Source: JAPYTU01 sp036166735 | Lineage (GTDB): Bacteria; Bacteroidota; Bacteroidia; Cytophagales; MED-G16 | Reading direction: 5' to 3' | DNA length: 37,929 nucleotides | NCBI GenBank assembly: GCA_036166735.1 | Contig: JAYZHG010000042.1 | Span: 1 to 37,929, forward strand | In this document: piece after piece, positions 18,001-25,897 of the stretch | Numbering within the stretch: position 1 is the first letter of the stretch | Layout: the number at the start of each line of letters is the position of its first letter | Position numbers and translations under genes: made by a program | The notes under the pieces: generated by a model | What the model saw: the letters and a program-made list of their open reading frames with translations, nothing else | What the model was told of the DNA's origin: nothing | Database searches by the model: none

Positions 18001-19326
18001 GGAATAACATTACTTGCAAATAATGTTCCTTATGGATCATATCTTAAGGTTAAAGATGGACAAAAAGTAAAGAAAGGCGATATTTTGTGTAATTGGGATC
18101 CTTATAATGCTGTTATATTATCTGAAATTAATGGTAAAATTGATTTTGAATCTATAGAAGCAGGTGTAACATATAAAGAAGAGTTTGATGAGCAAACTGG
18201 GCATAAGGAAAAAGTAATTGTGGAGTGTAGAGATAAGACAAAAAATCCTGCAGTAATTGTTAAATTAAAGGATGAATTTAAATCATATAATATTCCTGTA
18301 GGAGCACATTTATCTGTTAATAAATCTCAAAAAGTTAAACCTGGACATATTCTTGCAAAAATTCCTAGAATGATAGGTCAGTCTAGAGATATAACAGGTG
18401 GTTTACCGAGGGTAACTGAATTATTTGAGGCTAGAAATCCTTCAAATCCTGCCGTAGTTAGTGAAATTGATGGTGTTGTAAGTTATGGTGGAATAAAAAG
18501 AGGTAATAGAGAAATTTTTATTGAATCTAAAGATGGAACTAATAAAAAATATTTAGTTTCATTATCAAAGCATATCTTAGTTCAAGATAATGATTATGTT
18601 AAGGCAGGATCTCCATTATCTGATGGAGCTATAACTCCTGCTGATATATTATCTATTAAGGGACCAAATGAAGTGCAAGATTATTTAGTTAATGAAATTC
18701 AAGAGGTATATAGATTGCAGGGTGTTAAAATTAATGATAAACATATTGAGGTAATTGTTCGACAAATGATGCAAAAAGTGATTATTGTTGAATCAGGAGA
18801 TACTAATTTTTTACAAGATGAAAAGGTAGATAAATTGGTTTTTAATGATATTAATGATGCAATTTTTGAGAAAAAAGTTATTATTAATTCTGGTGATTCT
18901 GATAAATATAAAGAAGGACAAATTATAAATTCTAGAGAATTAAGAGACGAAAATTCTGCATTAAGAAGAAATGATAAAAAAATCATTAAGGTCAGAAGTG
19001 CTGAAGCTGCTGTTTCTAGACCTTCATTACAAGGAATTACTAGAGCTTCTTTAGGTACGGAAAGCTTTATTTCTGCTGCTTCTTTCCAAGAAACTACTAA
19101 GGTTTTAAGTGAAGCATCAATAAGAGGAAAGGTTGATTCGCTTAGAGGGTTAAAAGAAAATGTTATTGTTGGTCATTTAGTTCCTGCTGGGACTGGAGTT
19201 AGAGATTATAATAATCTTATTGTGGGTTCTGAAAAAGAATATGATGATTTGATTAATAAATCAACCGATGATAATATTTTAATAGATGATAAGTTAGAAG
19301 ATGAAACAATTAAAAATAAAAGTTAA
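15001..19326 (+). CDS. rpoC: DNA-directed RNA polymerase subunit beta'
   Basis: 1441 residues. The first zinc site has Cys65, Cys67, Cys80 and Cys83. The catalytic loop NADFDGD is at 471-477, with the three magnesium-binding aspartates at 473, 475 and 477. The second zinc site is Cys822, Cys896, Cys903 and Cys906, spaced as in E. coli. RLLGKRVDYSGRSVIVVGP and the trigger-helix region GEPGTQLTLRTFH are conserved. The C-terminal tail is acidic. It follows rpoB and is separated from the next gene by 3 bases. No frameshift or insertion was seen. Confidence 0.98.
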   Translation: MISNKTNQASDFNKIIVSLASPESILANSFGEVTAPETINYRTFKPEMGGLFCERTFGPVKDWECHCGKYKRIRYKGIICDRCGVEVTEKKVRRKRMGHIELVVPVAHIWYFRTLPNKIGYMLGIPAKKLNQIVYYERYVVINPGVKEEDGCQKMDLLTEEEYLNIVDSLPKENYLLSKDDPNKFIARMGAAAISELLSQIDLDQLSVDLRYKAANETSQQRKAEALKRLRVIESFRDSRQNIENRPEWMIVKMIPVIPPELRPLVPLDGGRFATSDLNDLYRRVIIRNNRLKRLLEIKAPEVILRNEKRMLQEAVDSLFDNSRRINAVRADGNRSLKSLTDMLKGKQGRFRQNLLGKRVDYSGRSVIVVGPKLKMHECGLPKDMAAELFKPFIIRKLIERGIVKTVKSAKKLVDTKEPVIWDILENVLVGHPVLLNRAPTLHRLGIQAFQPKLIEGKAIELHPLSCTAFNADFDGDQMAVHVPLGHEAIIEASLLMLGSNNILNPANGSPITVPSQDMVLGLYYVSKGRKSTKEHPIKGEDYVFSTSREVVISLNEGKIDKNSFIKLRTQLRNEDGSFTISVIDTVAGRVLFNDLIPDEVGYIDELLTKKKLQQIISIVYKICGMKRTAEFLDNIKELGYQMAYEGGLSMGLGDIQIPKSKKDLVDDAKKEVNSVWDNYYMGLITDNERYNQVIDIWTRANTKLTTTLMTQLEDNEQGFNPIYMMMHSGARGSREQIRQLGGMRGLMAKPQKNLSGSVGEIIENPILSNFKEGLDVIEYFISTHGARKGLADTALKTADAGYLTRRLVDVAQDVIINEKNCGTLRGVRINALKDNEDIVEPLSERILGRVTVHDVYDPITNELIIKSGKEIDEVIALKIDQTSIQEVEIRSVLTCETKRGACAKCYGRNLANGKMVGVGEAVGVIAAQSIGEPGTQLTLRTFHVGGTASNIAVDANIKSKFDGKVEFDGIRSVSIVDNNKNKEEVVMARSGEVRILNSKGITLLANNVPYGSYLKVKDGQKVKKGDILCNWDPYNAVILSEINGKIDFESIEAGVTYKEEFDEQTGHKEKVIVECRDKTKNPAVIVKLKDEFKSYNIPVGAHLSVNKSQKVKPGHILAKIPRMIGQSRDITGGLPRVTELFEARNPSNPAVVSEIDGVVSYGGIKRGNREIFIESKDGTNKKYLVSLSKHILVQDNDYVKAGSPLSDGAITPADILSIKGPNEVQDYLVNEIQEVYRLQGVKINDKHIEVIVRQMMQKVIIVESGDTNFLQDEKVDKLVFNDINDAIFEKKVIINSGDSDKYKEGQIINSRELRDENSALRRNDKKIIKVRSAEAAVSRPSLQGITRASLGTESFISAASFQETTKVLSEASIRGKVDSLRGLKENVIVGHLVPAGTGVRDYNNLIVGSEKEYDDLINKSTDDNILIDDKLEDETIKNKS

Positions 19327-19329
19327 TAA

Positions 19330-19632
19330 ATGAATCAAAAAACGAACCAAATAAATATTGAACTTACAGATGAAATTTCAAAAGGAAAATATGCTAATTT
19401 AGCTATGATAGCTCATTCTAGTAGTGAATTTGTTTTGGATTTTATTCAATTAATGCCAGGTGTTCCTAAAGCAAAAGTTAATTCAAGAATAATTATAACT
19501 CCAGAACATGCAAAAAAATTTTCTATGGCCCTTAGTGATAATATATCAAAATATGAGAAAAAGTACGATCTTATAAAAGATTTTAATGAATTACCTAAGT
19601 TCCCTTTAGATATAAACTCTACTAAGAAGTAA
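19330..19632 (+). CDS. DUF3467 family protein, function unknown
   Basis: 100 residues, single domain: INIELTDEISKGKYANLAMIAHSS, then FVLDFIQLMPG and RIIITPEHAKKF, a pattern I recognise as DUF3467. There is no signal peptide or membrane segment, so it is cytoplasmic. It starts 3 bases after rpoC and must be cotranscribed with the polymerase genes. Bacteroidota commonly carry such a gene at this place. A role in transcription is suggested by position only. Confidence 0.85.
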   Translation: MNQKTNQINIELTDEISKGKYANLAMIAHSSSEFVLDFIQLMPGVPKAKVNSRIIITPEHAKKFSMALSDNISKYEKKYDLIKDFNELPKFPLDINSTKK

Positions 19633-19666
19633 TTTTATCTATTAATGATAGAAAGAGTTAAAAAAT

Positions 19667-19697
19667 TTTGTTTAGAATCATTGAATTTCTATTTTTG
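19667..19697 (+). promoter_or_regulatory. Promoter of the str operon (rpsL-rpsG-fusA-rpsJ)
   Basis: TTTG at 19667-19670, a 19-base spacer, and TATTTTTG at 19690-19697: an exact TTTG-N19-TAnnTTTG. The predicted start near 19703 leaves a leader of about 20 bases to rpsL. It sits in the 92-base gap after DUF3467, where no terminator hairpin is evident, so read-through from rpoC may also feed this operon. Confidence 0.8.
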
Positions 19698-19724
19698 CGT
19701 CTAATTTTAATAGATATATAATAT

Positions 19725-20105
19725 ATGCCAACGATACAACAACTTGTTAGAAAAGGAAGAAAAAAATTGACTTCTAAGTCTAAGTCTCCTGCTCTTGGTT
19801 CCTGTCCTCAGAAGAGAGGCGTTTGTACAAGGGTTTATACAACTACTCCAAAAAAACCAAATTCTGCTATGCGTAAAGTAGCTAGAGTAAGGTTAACTAA
19901 TGGAAAAGAAGTTAATGCATATATTCCCGGAGAAGGTCATAATTTACAGGAGCATTCAATTGTTTTAATTAGAGGAGGAAGAGTAAAAGATTTACCTGGT
20001 GTTCGTTATCATGTTATAAGAGGAACCCTTGATACTGGTGGAGTAGATGATAGAACTCAAAGAAGATCCAAGTATGGATCAAAAAAACCAAAAGCTAAAA
20101 AGTAA
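19725..20105 (+). CDS. rpsL: 30S ribosomal protein S12
   Basis: 126 residues. CPQKRGVCTRVYTTTPKKPNSA is followed by RGGRVKDLPGVRYH. Lys43 and Lys88, whose replacement gives streptomycin resistance in E. coli, are both wild type, as is Asp89, the methylthiolated residue. S12 controls decoding accuracy at the A site. It heads the str operon, with rpsG 5 bases downstream. Confidence 0.98.
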   Translation: MPTIQQLVRKGRKKLTSKSKSPALGSCPQKRGVCTRVYTTTPKKPNSAMRKVARVRLTNGKEVNAYIPGEGHNLQEHSIVLIRGGRVKDLPGVRYHVIRGTLDTGGVDDRTQRRSKYGSKKPKAKK

Positions 20106-20110
20106 TAGAT

Positions 20111-20578
20111 ATGAGAAAATCTAAGCCTAAAAAAAGATATTATCTACCGGATCCCATTTATAAGGATGCTTTAGTTACTCAATTTGTTAATAATCTTATG
20201 TTAGATGGTAAAAAAAGTATTTCATATTCAATTTTTTATGATTCTTTAAAAATTGTTGAAGAAAAAACTAAAGAAAAAGGCTTGGAGTTATGGAAGAAAG
20301 CTCTAAGTAATGTTATGCCATCGGTAGAAGTTAAAAGCAGAAGAGTTGGTGGTGCTAATTTTCAAGTTCCTATAGAAGTTAGACCACTCAGGAAAATAAC
20401 ATTAGGTCAGAAATGGCTTATTAAATATGCTAGACTTAGAAATGAAAAATCAATGAAAGAAAGATTAGCTAATGAAATTATTGCAGCTTCTAAAGGTGAA
20501 GGTAATGCTGTAAAGAAAAAAGACGATACACATAGAATGGCAGAAGCAAATAAAGCATTTTCTCATTTCAGATTCTAA
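20111..20578 (+). CDS. rpsG: 30S ribosomal protein S7
   Basis: 155 residues, standard length. It opens with a basic KSKPKKRYYLPDPIYKD tail and contains VEVKSRRVGGANFQVPIEVRP, the conserved rRNA-binding hairpin, and a C-terminal EANKAFSHFRF. S7 nucleates assembly of the 30S head and lines the E site. In E. coli it represses its operon from the rpsL-rpsG gap. Here that gap is only 5 bases, so the same RNA element cannot be present in that form. Confidence 0.98.
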   Translation: MRKSKPKKRYYLPDPIYKDALVTQFVNNLMLDGKKSISYSIFYDSLKIVEEKTKEKGLELWKKALSNVMPSVEVKSRRVGGANFQVPIEVRPLRKITLGQKWLIKYARLRNEKSMKERLANEIIAASKGEGNAVKKKDDTHRMAEANKAFSHFRF

Positions 20579-20592
20579 ATATATAACTTGAT

Positions 20593-22722
20593 ATGGCTGT
20601 TATAAAAAATTTAAATTATTTGAGAAATATTGGTATAATGGCTCATATTGATGCTGGAAAAACTACAATAACAGAGCGAGTTTTATATTATACTGGAATT
20701 AGTCATAAAATTGGGGAAGTTCATGATGGTGCTGCAACAATGGATTGGATGGAACAAGAGCAAGAGAGAGGAATAACTATTACTTCAGCGGCAACCACAA
20801 CTTTTTGGAAATATCCTACAAAACAGGGAAAGGTATTAGATCATTCTGATGATTATAGAATTAATATAATTGATACTCCTGGTCATGTTGATTTTACTGT
20901 TGAAGTAGAGAGATCTTTGAGAGTTCTTGATGGAGCTGTTGCATTATTTTGTGCCGTAGCTGGTGTCGAGCCACAATCTGAGACTGTATGGAGACAAGCG
21001 GATAAGTATAATGTACCTAGGATATGTTTTGTTAATAAAATGGATAGAGCGGGCGCTGATTTTTTAAATGTAGTTAAAGAAATTAAAGAAAAACTTAATG
21101 CAAATCCAGTACCATTACAAATACCTATTGGTGCCGAAGGGAAGTTTAAAGGAGTAGTAGATTTAATAACTAAAGAAGCAATTATATGGAATGATGATGA
21201 TCAGGGTATGAGTTATAAGGTTGTAGAAATCCCTGATGATTTAAAAGATTTGGTTGATGAATGGAGACAAAAATTGGTTGAAAGTGTAGCTGAATATGAT
21301 GATAATTTATTAGAGAAATTTTTTGAAGATCCTGATTCTATTACTAAAGAAGAAATGATGAGTGCAATTAGAAAGGCTGTTATTGACATGTCTTTTTCTC
21401 CTGTTATGTGTGGATCAGCATTTAAGAATAAAGGTGTTCAGGCATTACTTGATGCAGTATGTTCTTATTTACCTTCTCCTTTAGATTTACCTCCTATTAC
21501 AGGATTAAATCCAGAAAACGATCAAGAAGTTATGAGAAAATCTTCTAATCAGGAGCCTTTTTCTGCTCTTGCTTTTAAAATTGCTACTGATCCCTTTGTT
21601 GGTAGGTTATGTTTCTTTAGAGTTTATTCTGGTAAACTTAATGCTGGATCATATGTGTTTAATAATAGGAATGAAAAAAAGGAAAGAATTTCACGACTTA
21701 TGCAAATGCATTCAAATAAACAAAATCCTATAGATGTTGTTGAAGCTGGTGATATTTGTGCTGGTGTTGGTTTTAAAGATATTAAAACGGGAGATACATT
21801 ATCAGATGAAAAATCTAAAATTATTTTGGAATCAATGTCATTTCCAGATCCAGTAATTGGCTATGCTATTGAACCTAAACAACAGGCAGATATTGACAGA
21901 CTTGGTATGGCTATTAGTAAATTAGTAGAAGAAGATCCTACTTTAAAAGTTAATACTGATGAGGAAACAGGTCAGACTATTTTGAGAGGAATGGGAGAAC
22001 TTCATTTAGAAATAATTATTGATAGATTAAGAAGAGAATTTAAAGTTGAAATTAATCAAGGTGCTCCACAAGTGGCTTATAAAGAAACTTTATTAGGATC
22101 GACTAAGCATCAAGAAGTTTATAAAAAACAATCAGGTGGTAGAGGTAAGTTTGCTGATATTGTTTTTGAAATAGGACCAAAAGATGAAGATTATGTTGGA
22201 GAAGGTTTGCAATTTGTAAATGAAATTGTTGGTGGAAAAATACCAAGAGAATTTATTCCTTCAGTTGAAAAAGGGTTTAAAAATGCTATGGAAAATGGAC
22301 CATTAGCTGGATTTCCTATTCAAAATATGAAAGTTAGATTATACGATGGATCTTTTCATGATGTTGATTCTGACTCTTTATCTTTCGAATTAGCTTCAAG
22401 AATTGGATTTAAAGAATCTACAAAAAAAGCTAGCCCTGTACTTTTAGAACCAATAATGTCTGTTGAAGTTGTTACTCCTGATGAATTTACAGGCGGTGTA
22501 ACAGGTGATTTAAATAAAAGAAGAGGAATTATGAAAGGTATGGATATGAAGGGTAATGCTCAAATAATTAAAGCAGATGTTCCACTTTCTGAATTATTTG
22601 GTTATGTTACTGATCTAAGAACATTGAGTTCTGGTAGAGCATCAGCTTCTTTAACTTTTTCTCATTATAATAATGTTCCAAAAAATATAGCTGATGAAAT
22701 TATTAAAAAAAATAATGGCTAA
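20593..22722 (+). CDS. fusA: Translation elongation factor G
   Basis: 709 residues, five-domain EF-G. G1 AHIDAGKT is at 17-24, then the RGITI switch, DTPGHVDF and NKMDRAGAD; domain IV includes GGRGKFADIVFEIGP and domain V ends near TFSHYNNVP. It drives translocation and, with RRF (frr in this window), ribosome recycling. It lies 14 bases after rpsG and 15 before rpsJ. Nothing suggests the specialised EF-G2 form. Confidence 0.98.
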   Translation: MAVIKNLNYLRNIGIMAHIDAGKTTITERVLYYTGISHKIGEVHDGAATMDWMEQEQERGITITSAATTTFWKYPTKQGKVLDHSDDYRINIIDTPGHVDFTVEVERSLRVLDGAVALFCAVAGVEPQSETVWRQADKYNVPRICFVNKMDRAGADFLNVVKEIKEKLNANPVPLQIPIGAEGKFKGVVDLITKEAIIWNDDDQGMSYKVVEIPDDLKDLVDEWRQKLVESVAEYDDNLLEKFFEDPDSITKEEMMSAIRKAVIDMSFSPVMCGSAFKNKGVQALLDAVCSYLPSPLDLPPITGLNPENDQEVMRKSSNQEPFSALAFKIATDPFVGRLCFFRVYSGKLNAGSYVFNNRNEKKERISRLMQMHSNKQNPIDVVEAGDICAGVGFKDIKTGDTLSDEKSKIILESMSFPDPVIGYAIEPKQQADIDRLGMAISKLVEEDPTLKVNTDEETGQTILRGMGELHLEIIIDRLRREFKVEINQGAPQVAYKETLLGSTKHQEVYKKQSGGRGKFADIVFEIGPKDEDYVGEGLQFVNEIVGGKIPREFIPSVEKGFKNAMENGPLAGFPIQNMKVRLYDGSFHDVDSDSLSFELASRIGFKESTKKASPVLLEPIMSVEVVTPDEFTGGVTGDLNKRRGIMKGMDMKGNAQIIKADVPLSELFGYVTDLRTLSSGRASASLTFSHYNNVPKNIADEIIKKNNG

Positions 22723-22737
22723 TTAAACTAATAGAAT

Positions 22738-23043
22738 ATGTCACAAAAAATTAGAATAAAACTAAAATCTTTTGATCATAATCTTGTTGATAAGAGTTCA
22801 GATAAAATTGTAAAAGCAGTTAAAACTACTGGTGCTATTGTTAGTGGTCCTATACCATTACCTACAAGAAAAGAAATATTTACTGTTTTAAGATCTCCGC
22901 ATGTTAATAAAACTTCAAGAGAACAGTTTAAATTATGTACCTATAAAAGACTTCTTGATATATATTCTAATAGTAGTCAGACTGTTGATGCTCTTATGAA
23001 ATTAGAACTTCCAAGTGGTGTTGATGTTGAAATAAAAGTATAA
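22738..23043 (+). CDS. rpsJ: 30S ribosomal protein S10 (NusE)
   Basis: 101 residues: IRIKLKSFDHNLVDKS, GPIPLPTRKEIFTVLRSPHVNKTSREQF and LPSGVDVEIKV are typical S10 segments. It is part of the 30S head and, as NusE, binds NusG. It is 15 bases after fusA but 188 bases before rplC, which has its own promoter, so here S10 belongs to the str operon rather than heading the S10 operon. Confidence 0.98.
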   Translation: MSQKIRIKLKSFDHNLVDKSSDKIVKAVKTTGAIVSGPIPLPTRKEIFTVLRSPHVNKTSREQFKLCTYKRLLDIYSNSSQTVDALMKLELPSGVDVEIKV

Positions 23044-23123
23044 TTTTTTTAATAATTTTAGAGGGGGATAGACTACTAGAGATTAGAAAGATAATAATTG
23101 ATAAATAAACTCTTCTTTTCGCC

Positions 23124-23141
23124 ATTTTTTATCTAAAAAAT
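23124..23141. repeat. A/T-only palindrome upstream of the rplC promoter
   Basis: ATTTTTTA (23124-23131) and TAAAAAAT (23134-23141) form a perfect inverted repeat with a 2-base centre, ending 13 bases before the promoter's TTTG. It could be a curved A-tract or upstream activating element, or chance in A/T-rich DNA. The rest of the rpsJ-rplC gap (23044-23123) shows nothing I recognise beyond a run of five G. Confidence 0.35.
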
Positions 23142-23154
23142 AAGTTTTCTAATA

Positions 23155-23185
23155 TTTGATGAGATAGCTTAAATTATTATCTTTG
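23155..23185 (+). promoter_or_regulatory. Promoter of the S10/spc/alpha ribosomal superoperon
   Basis: TTTG at 23155-23158, a 19-base spacer and TATCTTTG at 23178-23185, an exact TTTG-N19-TAnnTTTG. A start near 23191 gives a leader of about 40 bases before rplC. It marks the real left end of the long ribosomal protein operon, after rpsJ. Confidence 0.82.
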
Positions 23186-23231
23186 CACACATTTTAGGCA
23201 AAAAAATTAATAATTAAACGCTTTATTTAAA

Positions 23232-23864
23232 ATGTCAGGATTAATTGGAAAAAAATTGGGTATGACAAGTATTTTTGATACTTCTGGAAGAAGTATAGGA
23301 TGTACTGTAATTGAAGCTGGTCCATGTTTTGTGACTCAGATAAAGGAATCTAAAACTGATGGGTATAAATCTATTCAATTGGCTTATGATGACAAGAAAT
23401 CTAAAAAGACTTCTAAAGCTATTAAAGGTCATTTTGATTTATCTAAAATAACTCCAAAAAAGAAAATTGTTGAGTTTAGAAATTTTAAAGATGAATTTAG
23501 TGATAAGGTTAAATTAGGTATGGAAATTAATATTGAAGATATTTTTAATGAAAACGAGTTTCTTGATGTAACAGCAATATCTAAAGGTAAAGGATTTCAA
23601 GGAGTAGTTAAAAGACATAATTTTGGTGGTGTAGGTCAAAATACACACGGTCAACATAATAGAAATAGACATCCTGGATCTATTGGTGCAGGATCTACTC
23701 CTTCTAGGGTTTTTAAAGGTATGAGAATGGGAGGTAGAATGGGAGGTGAAAGAATTAAAATACAAAATTTAAAAATATTAAAAATTTTATCTGATAAAAA
23801 TTTAATATATGTCAGAGGATCTGTTCCTGGTTCTAATAATTCATATGTTGTTTTATCTAATTAA
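23232..23864 (+). CDS. rplC: 50S ribosomal protein L3
   Basis: 210 residues beginning GLIGKKLGMTSIFD. The central loop KGKGFQGVVKRHNFGG, with HGQHNRNRHPGSIGAGSTPSRVFKGMRMGGRMG, is the extension that reaches the peptidyl transferase centre. It nucleates 50S assembly. First gene after the operon promoter at 23155, with rplD 6 bases downstream. Confidence 0.98.
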   Translation: MSGLIGKKLGMTSIFDTSGRSIGCTVIEAGPCFVTQIKESKTDGYKSIQLAYDDKKSKKTSKAIKGHFDLSKITPKKKIVEFRNFKDEFSDKVKLGMEINIEDIFNENEFLDVTAISKGKGFQGVVKRHNFGGVGQNTHGQHNRNRHPGSIGAGSTPSRVFKGMRMGGRMGGERIKIQNLKILKILSDKNLIYVRGSVPGSNNSYVVLSN

Positions 23865-23870
23865 TTTATT

Positions 23871-24497
23871 ATGAAAGTTGATATACAAAAAACGTCTGGA
23901 AAAGTTAGTGGAAAAAAAATTACACTTTCTGATAAAATTTTTTCTATTGAACCTAATGATCATGCTATATATCTTGATGTAAAAAGTCATTTGGCAAACA
24001 AAAGACAAGGAACTAGTAAAGTAAAAGGAAGATCTGAAATAATTGGTTCAACTAGAAAAATTAAAAAACAAAAGGGAACTGGAACAGCAAGAGCTGGTAG
24101 TATAAAATCTCCTTTATTTAGGGGTGGAGGACAAATTTTTGGTCCAGAACCTAGAAATTATTTAAATAAGGTAAATAAAAAAGTTAAAGATTTGGCTAGA
24201 AAATCTGCTCTTTCTCATAAAATCAAAGAAAAATCTTTAATTATTTTAGAGAAGTTTGATTTAAAAACACCTAGAACTAAGGATTTTATTGATATTTTAT
24301 CAAATCTTTCTATTGATAATAAAAAATCATTATTCTTTTTATCAGATTTTGATAATAATATTCATTTGTCTTCTAACAACATAAGAAATTCTGTTGTGAA
24401 AAATGTTCAAGATATTAATACTTATGATATTGTTAATGCTGATAATATTGTTTTTGTTGAAGATTCTATCGAAAAACTTAATACTATTTTAAAATAA
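23871..24497 (+). CDS. rplD: 50S ribosomal protein L4
   Basis: 208 residues. The arginine/lysine-rich loop (STRKIKKQKGTGTARAGS, then PLFRGGGQIFGPEPR) enters the exit tunnel. L4 is an early assembly protein and in E. coli the autoregulator of the S10 operon through the leader before rpsJ. Here rpsJ is in another transcription unit, so such control, if any, would have to act in the roughly 40-base leader of rplC. Confidence 0.97.
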   Translation: MKVDIQKTSGKVSGKKITLSDKIFSIEPNDHAIYLDVKSHLANKRQGTSKVKGRSEIIGSTRKIKKQKGTGTARAGSIKSPLFRGGGQIFGPEPRNYLNKVNKKVKDLARKSALSHKIKEKSLIILEKFDLKTPRTKDFIDILSNLSIDNKKSLFFLSDFDNNIHLSSNNIRNSVVKNVQDINTYDIVNADNIVFVEDSIEKLNTILK

Positions 24498-24502
24498 TTT
24501 AG

Positions 24503-24790
24503 ATGAAAGTACTTGTGAAACCAATTTTGACTGAAAAAGCCTCTTCTACAAATGAGAAAGGAATTTTTGTTTTTATGGTTGATAAAAATGCAAATAAAAT
24601 TCAAATTAGAAAGGCAGTTGAAAGTACTTATAATGTTAAAGTTATTAATGTTAATACGATGAATGTGTTAGGAAAATCTGTTTCAAAATTTACTAAAACA
24701 GGAATTGTAAATGGAAGGAAACCTTCTTATAAGAAAGCTATTGTTCAATTAAAAGAAGGAGAATTTATTGATTTTTATTCTCAAGTATAA
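24503..24790 (+). CDS. rplW: 50S ribosomal protein L23
   Basis: 95 residues: VLVKPILTEKASSTNEKG at the start, VDKNANKIQIRKAVESTYNVKVINVNTMN, and GRKPSYKKAIVQL near the end. L23 sits at the tunnel exit and docks trigger factor, SRP and the SecYEG translocon, two of whose subunits are encoded in this window. It follows rplD by 5 bases. Confidence 0.97.
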   Translation: MKVLVKPILTEKASSTNEKGIFVFMVDKNANKIQIRKAVESTYNVKVINVNTMNVLGKSVSKFTKTGIVNGRKPSYKKAIVQLKEGEFIDFYSQV

Positions 24791-24799
24791 TTTTAAAAA

Positions 24800-25621
24800 A
24801 TGGTAAAAAAAATAAAACCAGTTACACCAGGACTTAGATTTAGAATTGCTCCTGAATTTGATGAAATTACATCAAGTAAGCCTGCTGAAAAATCTTTACT
24901 TAAAACTCTTAAAAAATCTGGAGGCAGAAATAATAAAGGAAAAATGACCGTGAGAAATATAGGAGGTGGCCATAAAAGAAAAATCAGATTAATAGATTTT
25001 AAAAGAATTAAAGATGGTATTGATGCTATTGTTAAATCAATTGAATATGATCCAACAAGATCAGCCAACATAGCATTAATTTATTATAGAGATGGTGTTA
25101 AAAGTTATATTATTTCTCCACATGGATTAAAAATTGGACAGGTTATAAATTCTGGTGATGATGCACCTGTTGAAATTGGAAATTGTTTGTCTTTAGCTAA
25201 AATACCTCTGGGAACTATAATACATAATATAGAACTTTTTCCTGGTAAAGGTGCTTCTATAGCTAGAAGTGCTGGTTCTTATGCTCAGTTACTTGCTAAA
25301 GAAGGAAAATACGCTTCAGTAAAATTACCATCTGGAGAAATGAGACTTATATTGTTGACTTGTAGAGCTTCAATAGGTTCTGTTTCTAATCCTAATCATA
25401 TGAATATTAGATTAGGTAAAGCTGGAAGAAATAGATGGCTTGGAAATAGACCTAGGGTAAGGGGTGTAGCAATGAATCCAGTTGATCATCCAATGGGTGG
25501 TGGTGAAGGAAAAGCATCTGGAGGACATCCAAGGTCAAGAAAAGGGCTTTATAGTAAAGGATTAAAGACTAGAAAAAAAAATAAGTATTCTGATAAATTT
25601 ATCATTACTAAAAGACAATAA
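24800..25621 (+). CDS. rplB: 50S ribosomal protein L2
   Basis: 273 residues. It contains GGRNNKGKMTVRNIGGGHKRKIR, and near the C-terminus GVAMNPVDHPMGGGEGK with His230 (His229 of the processed E. coli protein), the residue linked to peptidyl transferase function. L2 bridges the subunits and is essential for 50S activity. Nine bases separate it from rplW and six from rpsS. Confidence 0.99.
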   Translation: MVKKIKPVTPGLRFRIAPEFDEITSSKPAEKSLLKTLKKSGGRNNKGKMTVRNIGGGHKRKIRLIDFKRIKDGIDAIVKSIEYDPTRSANIALIYYRDGVKSYIISPHGLKIGQVINSGDDAPVEIGNCLSLAKIPLGTIIHNIELFPGKGASIARSAGSYAQLLAKEGKYASVKLPSGEMRLILLTCRASIGSVSNPNHMNIRLGKAGRNRWLGNRPRVRGVAMNPVDHPMGGGEGKASGGHPRSRKGLYSKGLKTRKKNKYSDKFIITKRQ

Positions 25622-25627
25622 AATATT

Positions 25628-25897
25628 ATGTCAAGATCATTAAAAAAAGGACCATATATAGATTTTAGATTAAAGAAAAAGATTGTTCATGCTAATGATT
25701 CTGGTAAGAAAGGTGTAATCAAAACTTGGTCAAGAAGATCTATGATATCTCCTGACTTTGTTGGACATACATTTGCTGTCCACAATGGAAATAAATTTAT
25801 TCCTGTTTTTATAACAGAAAATATGGTTGGACATAAATTGGGTGAATTTTCACCTACTAGAAATTTTAGAGGTCACGTTAATAAAAAAAATAGGTAA
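25628..25897 (+). CDS. rpsS: 30S ribosomal protein S19
   Basis: 89 residues: SRSLKKGPYIDFRL at the start and KLGEFSPTRNFRGH near the end, both family hallmarks. S19 binds the 30S head with S13, whose gene is further down the operon. The last base of its TAA stop is the first base of the rplV ATG, so the two are coupled. Confidence 0.98.
   Translation: MSRSLKKGPYIDFRLKKKIVHANDSGKKGVIKTWSRRSMISPDFVGHTFAVHNGNKFIPVFITENMVGHKLGEFSPTRNFRGHVNKKNR

Noticed and set aside
11116..19326. Possible rpoB-rpoC fusion or insertion, sometimes seen in other lineages
   Set aside because: rpoB has a clear stop at 14980-14982, followed by 18 bases and the rpoC ATG; both are complete.
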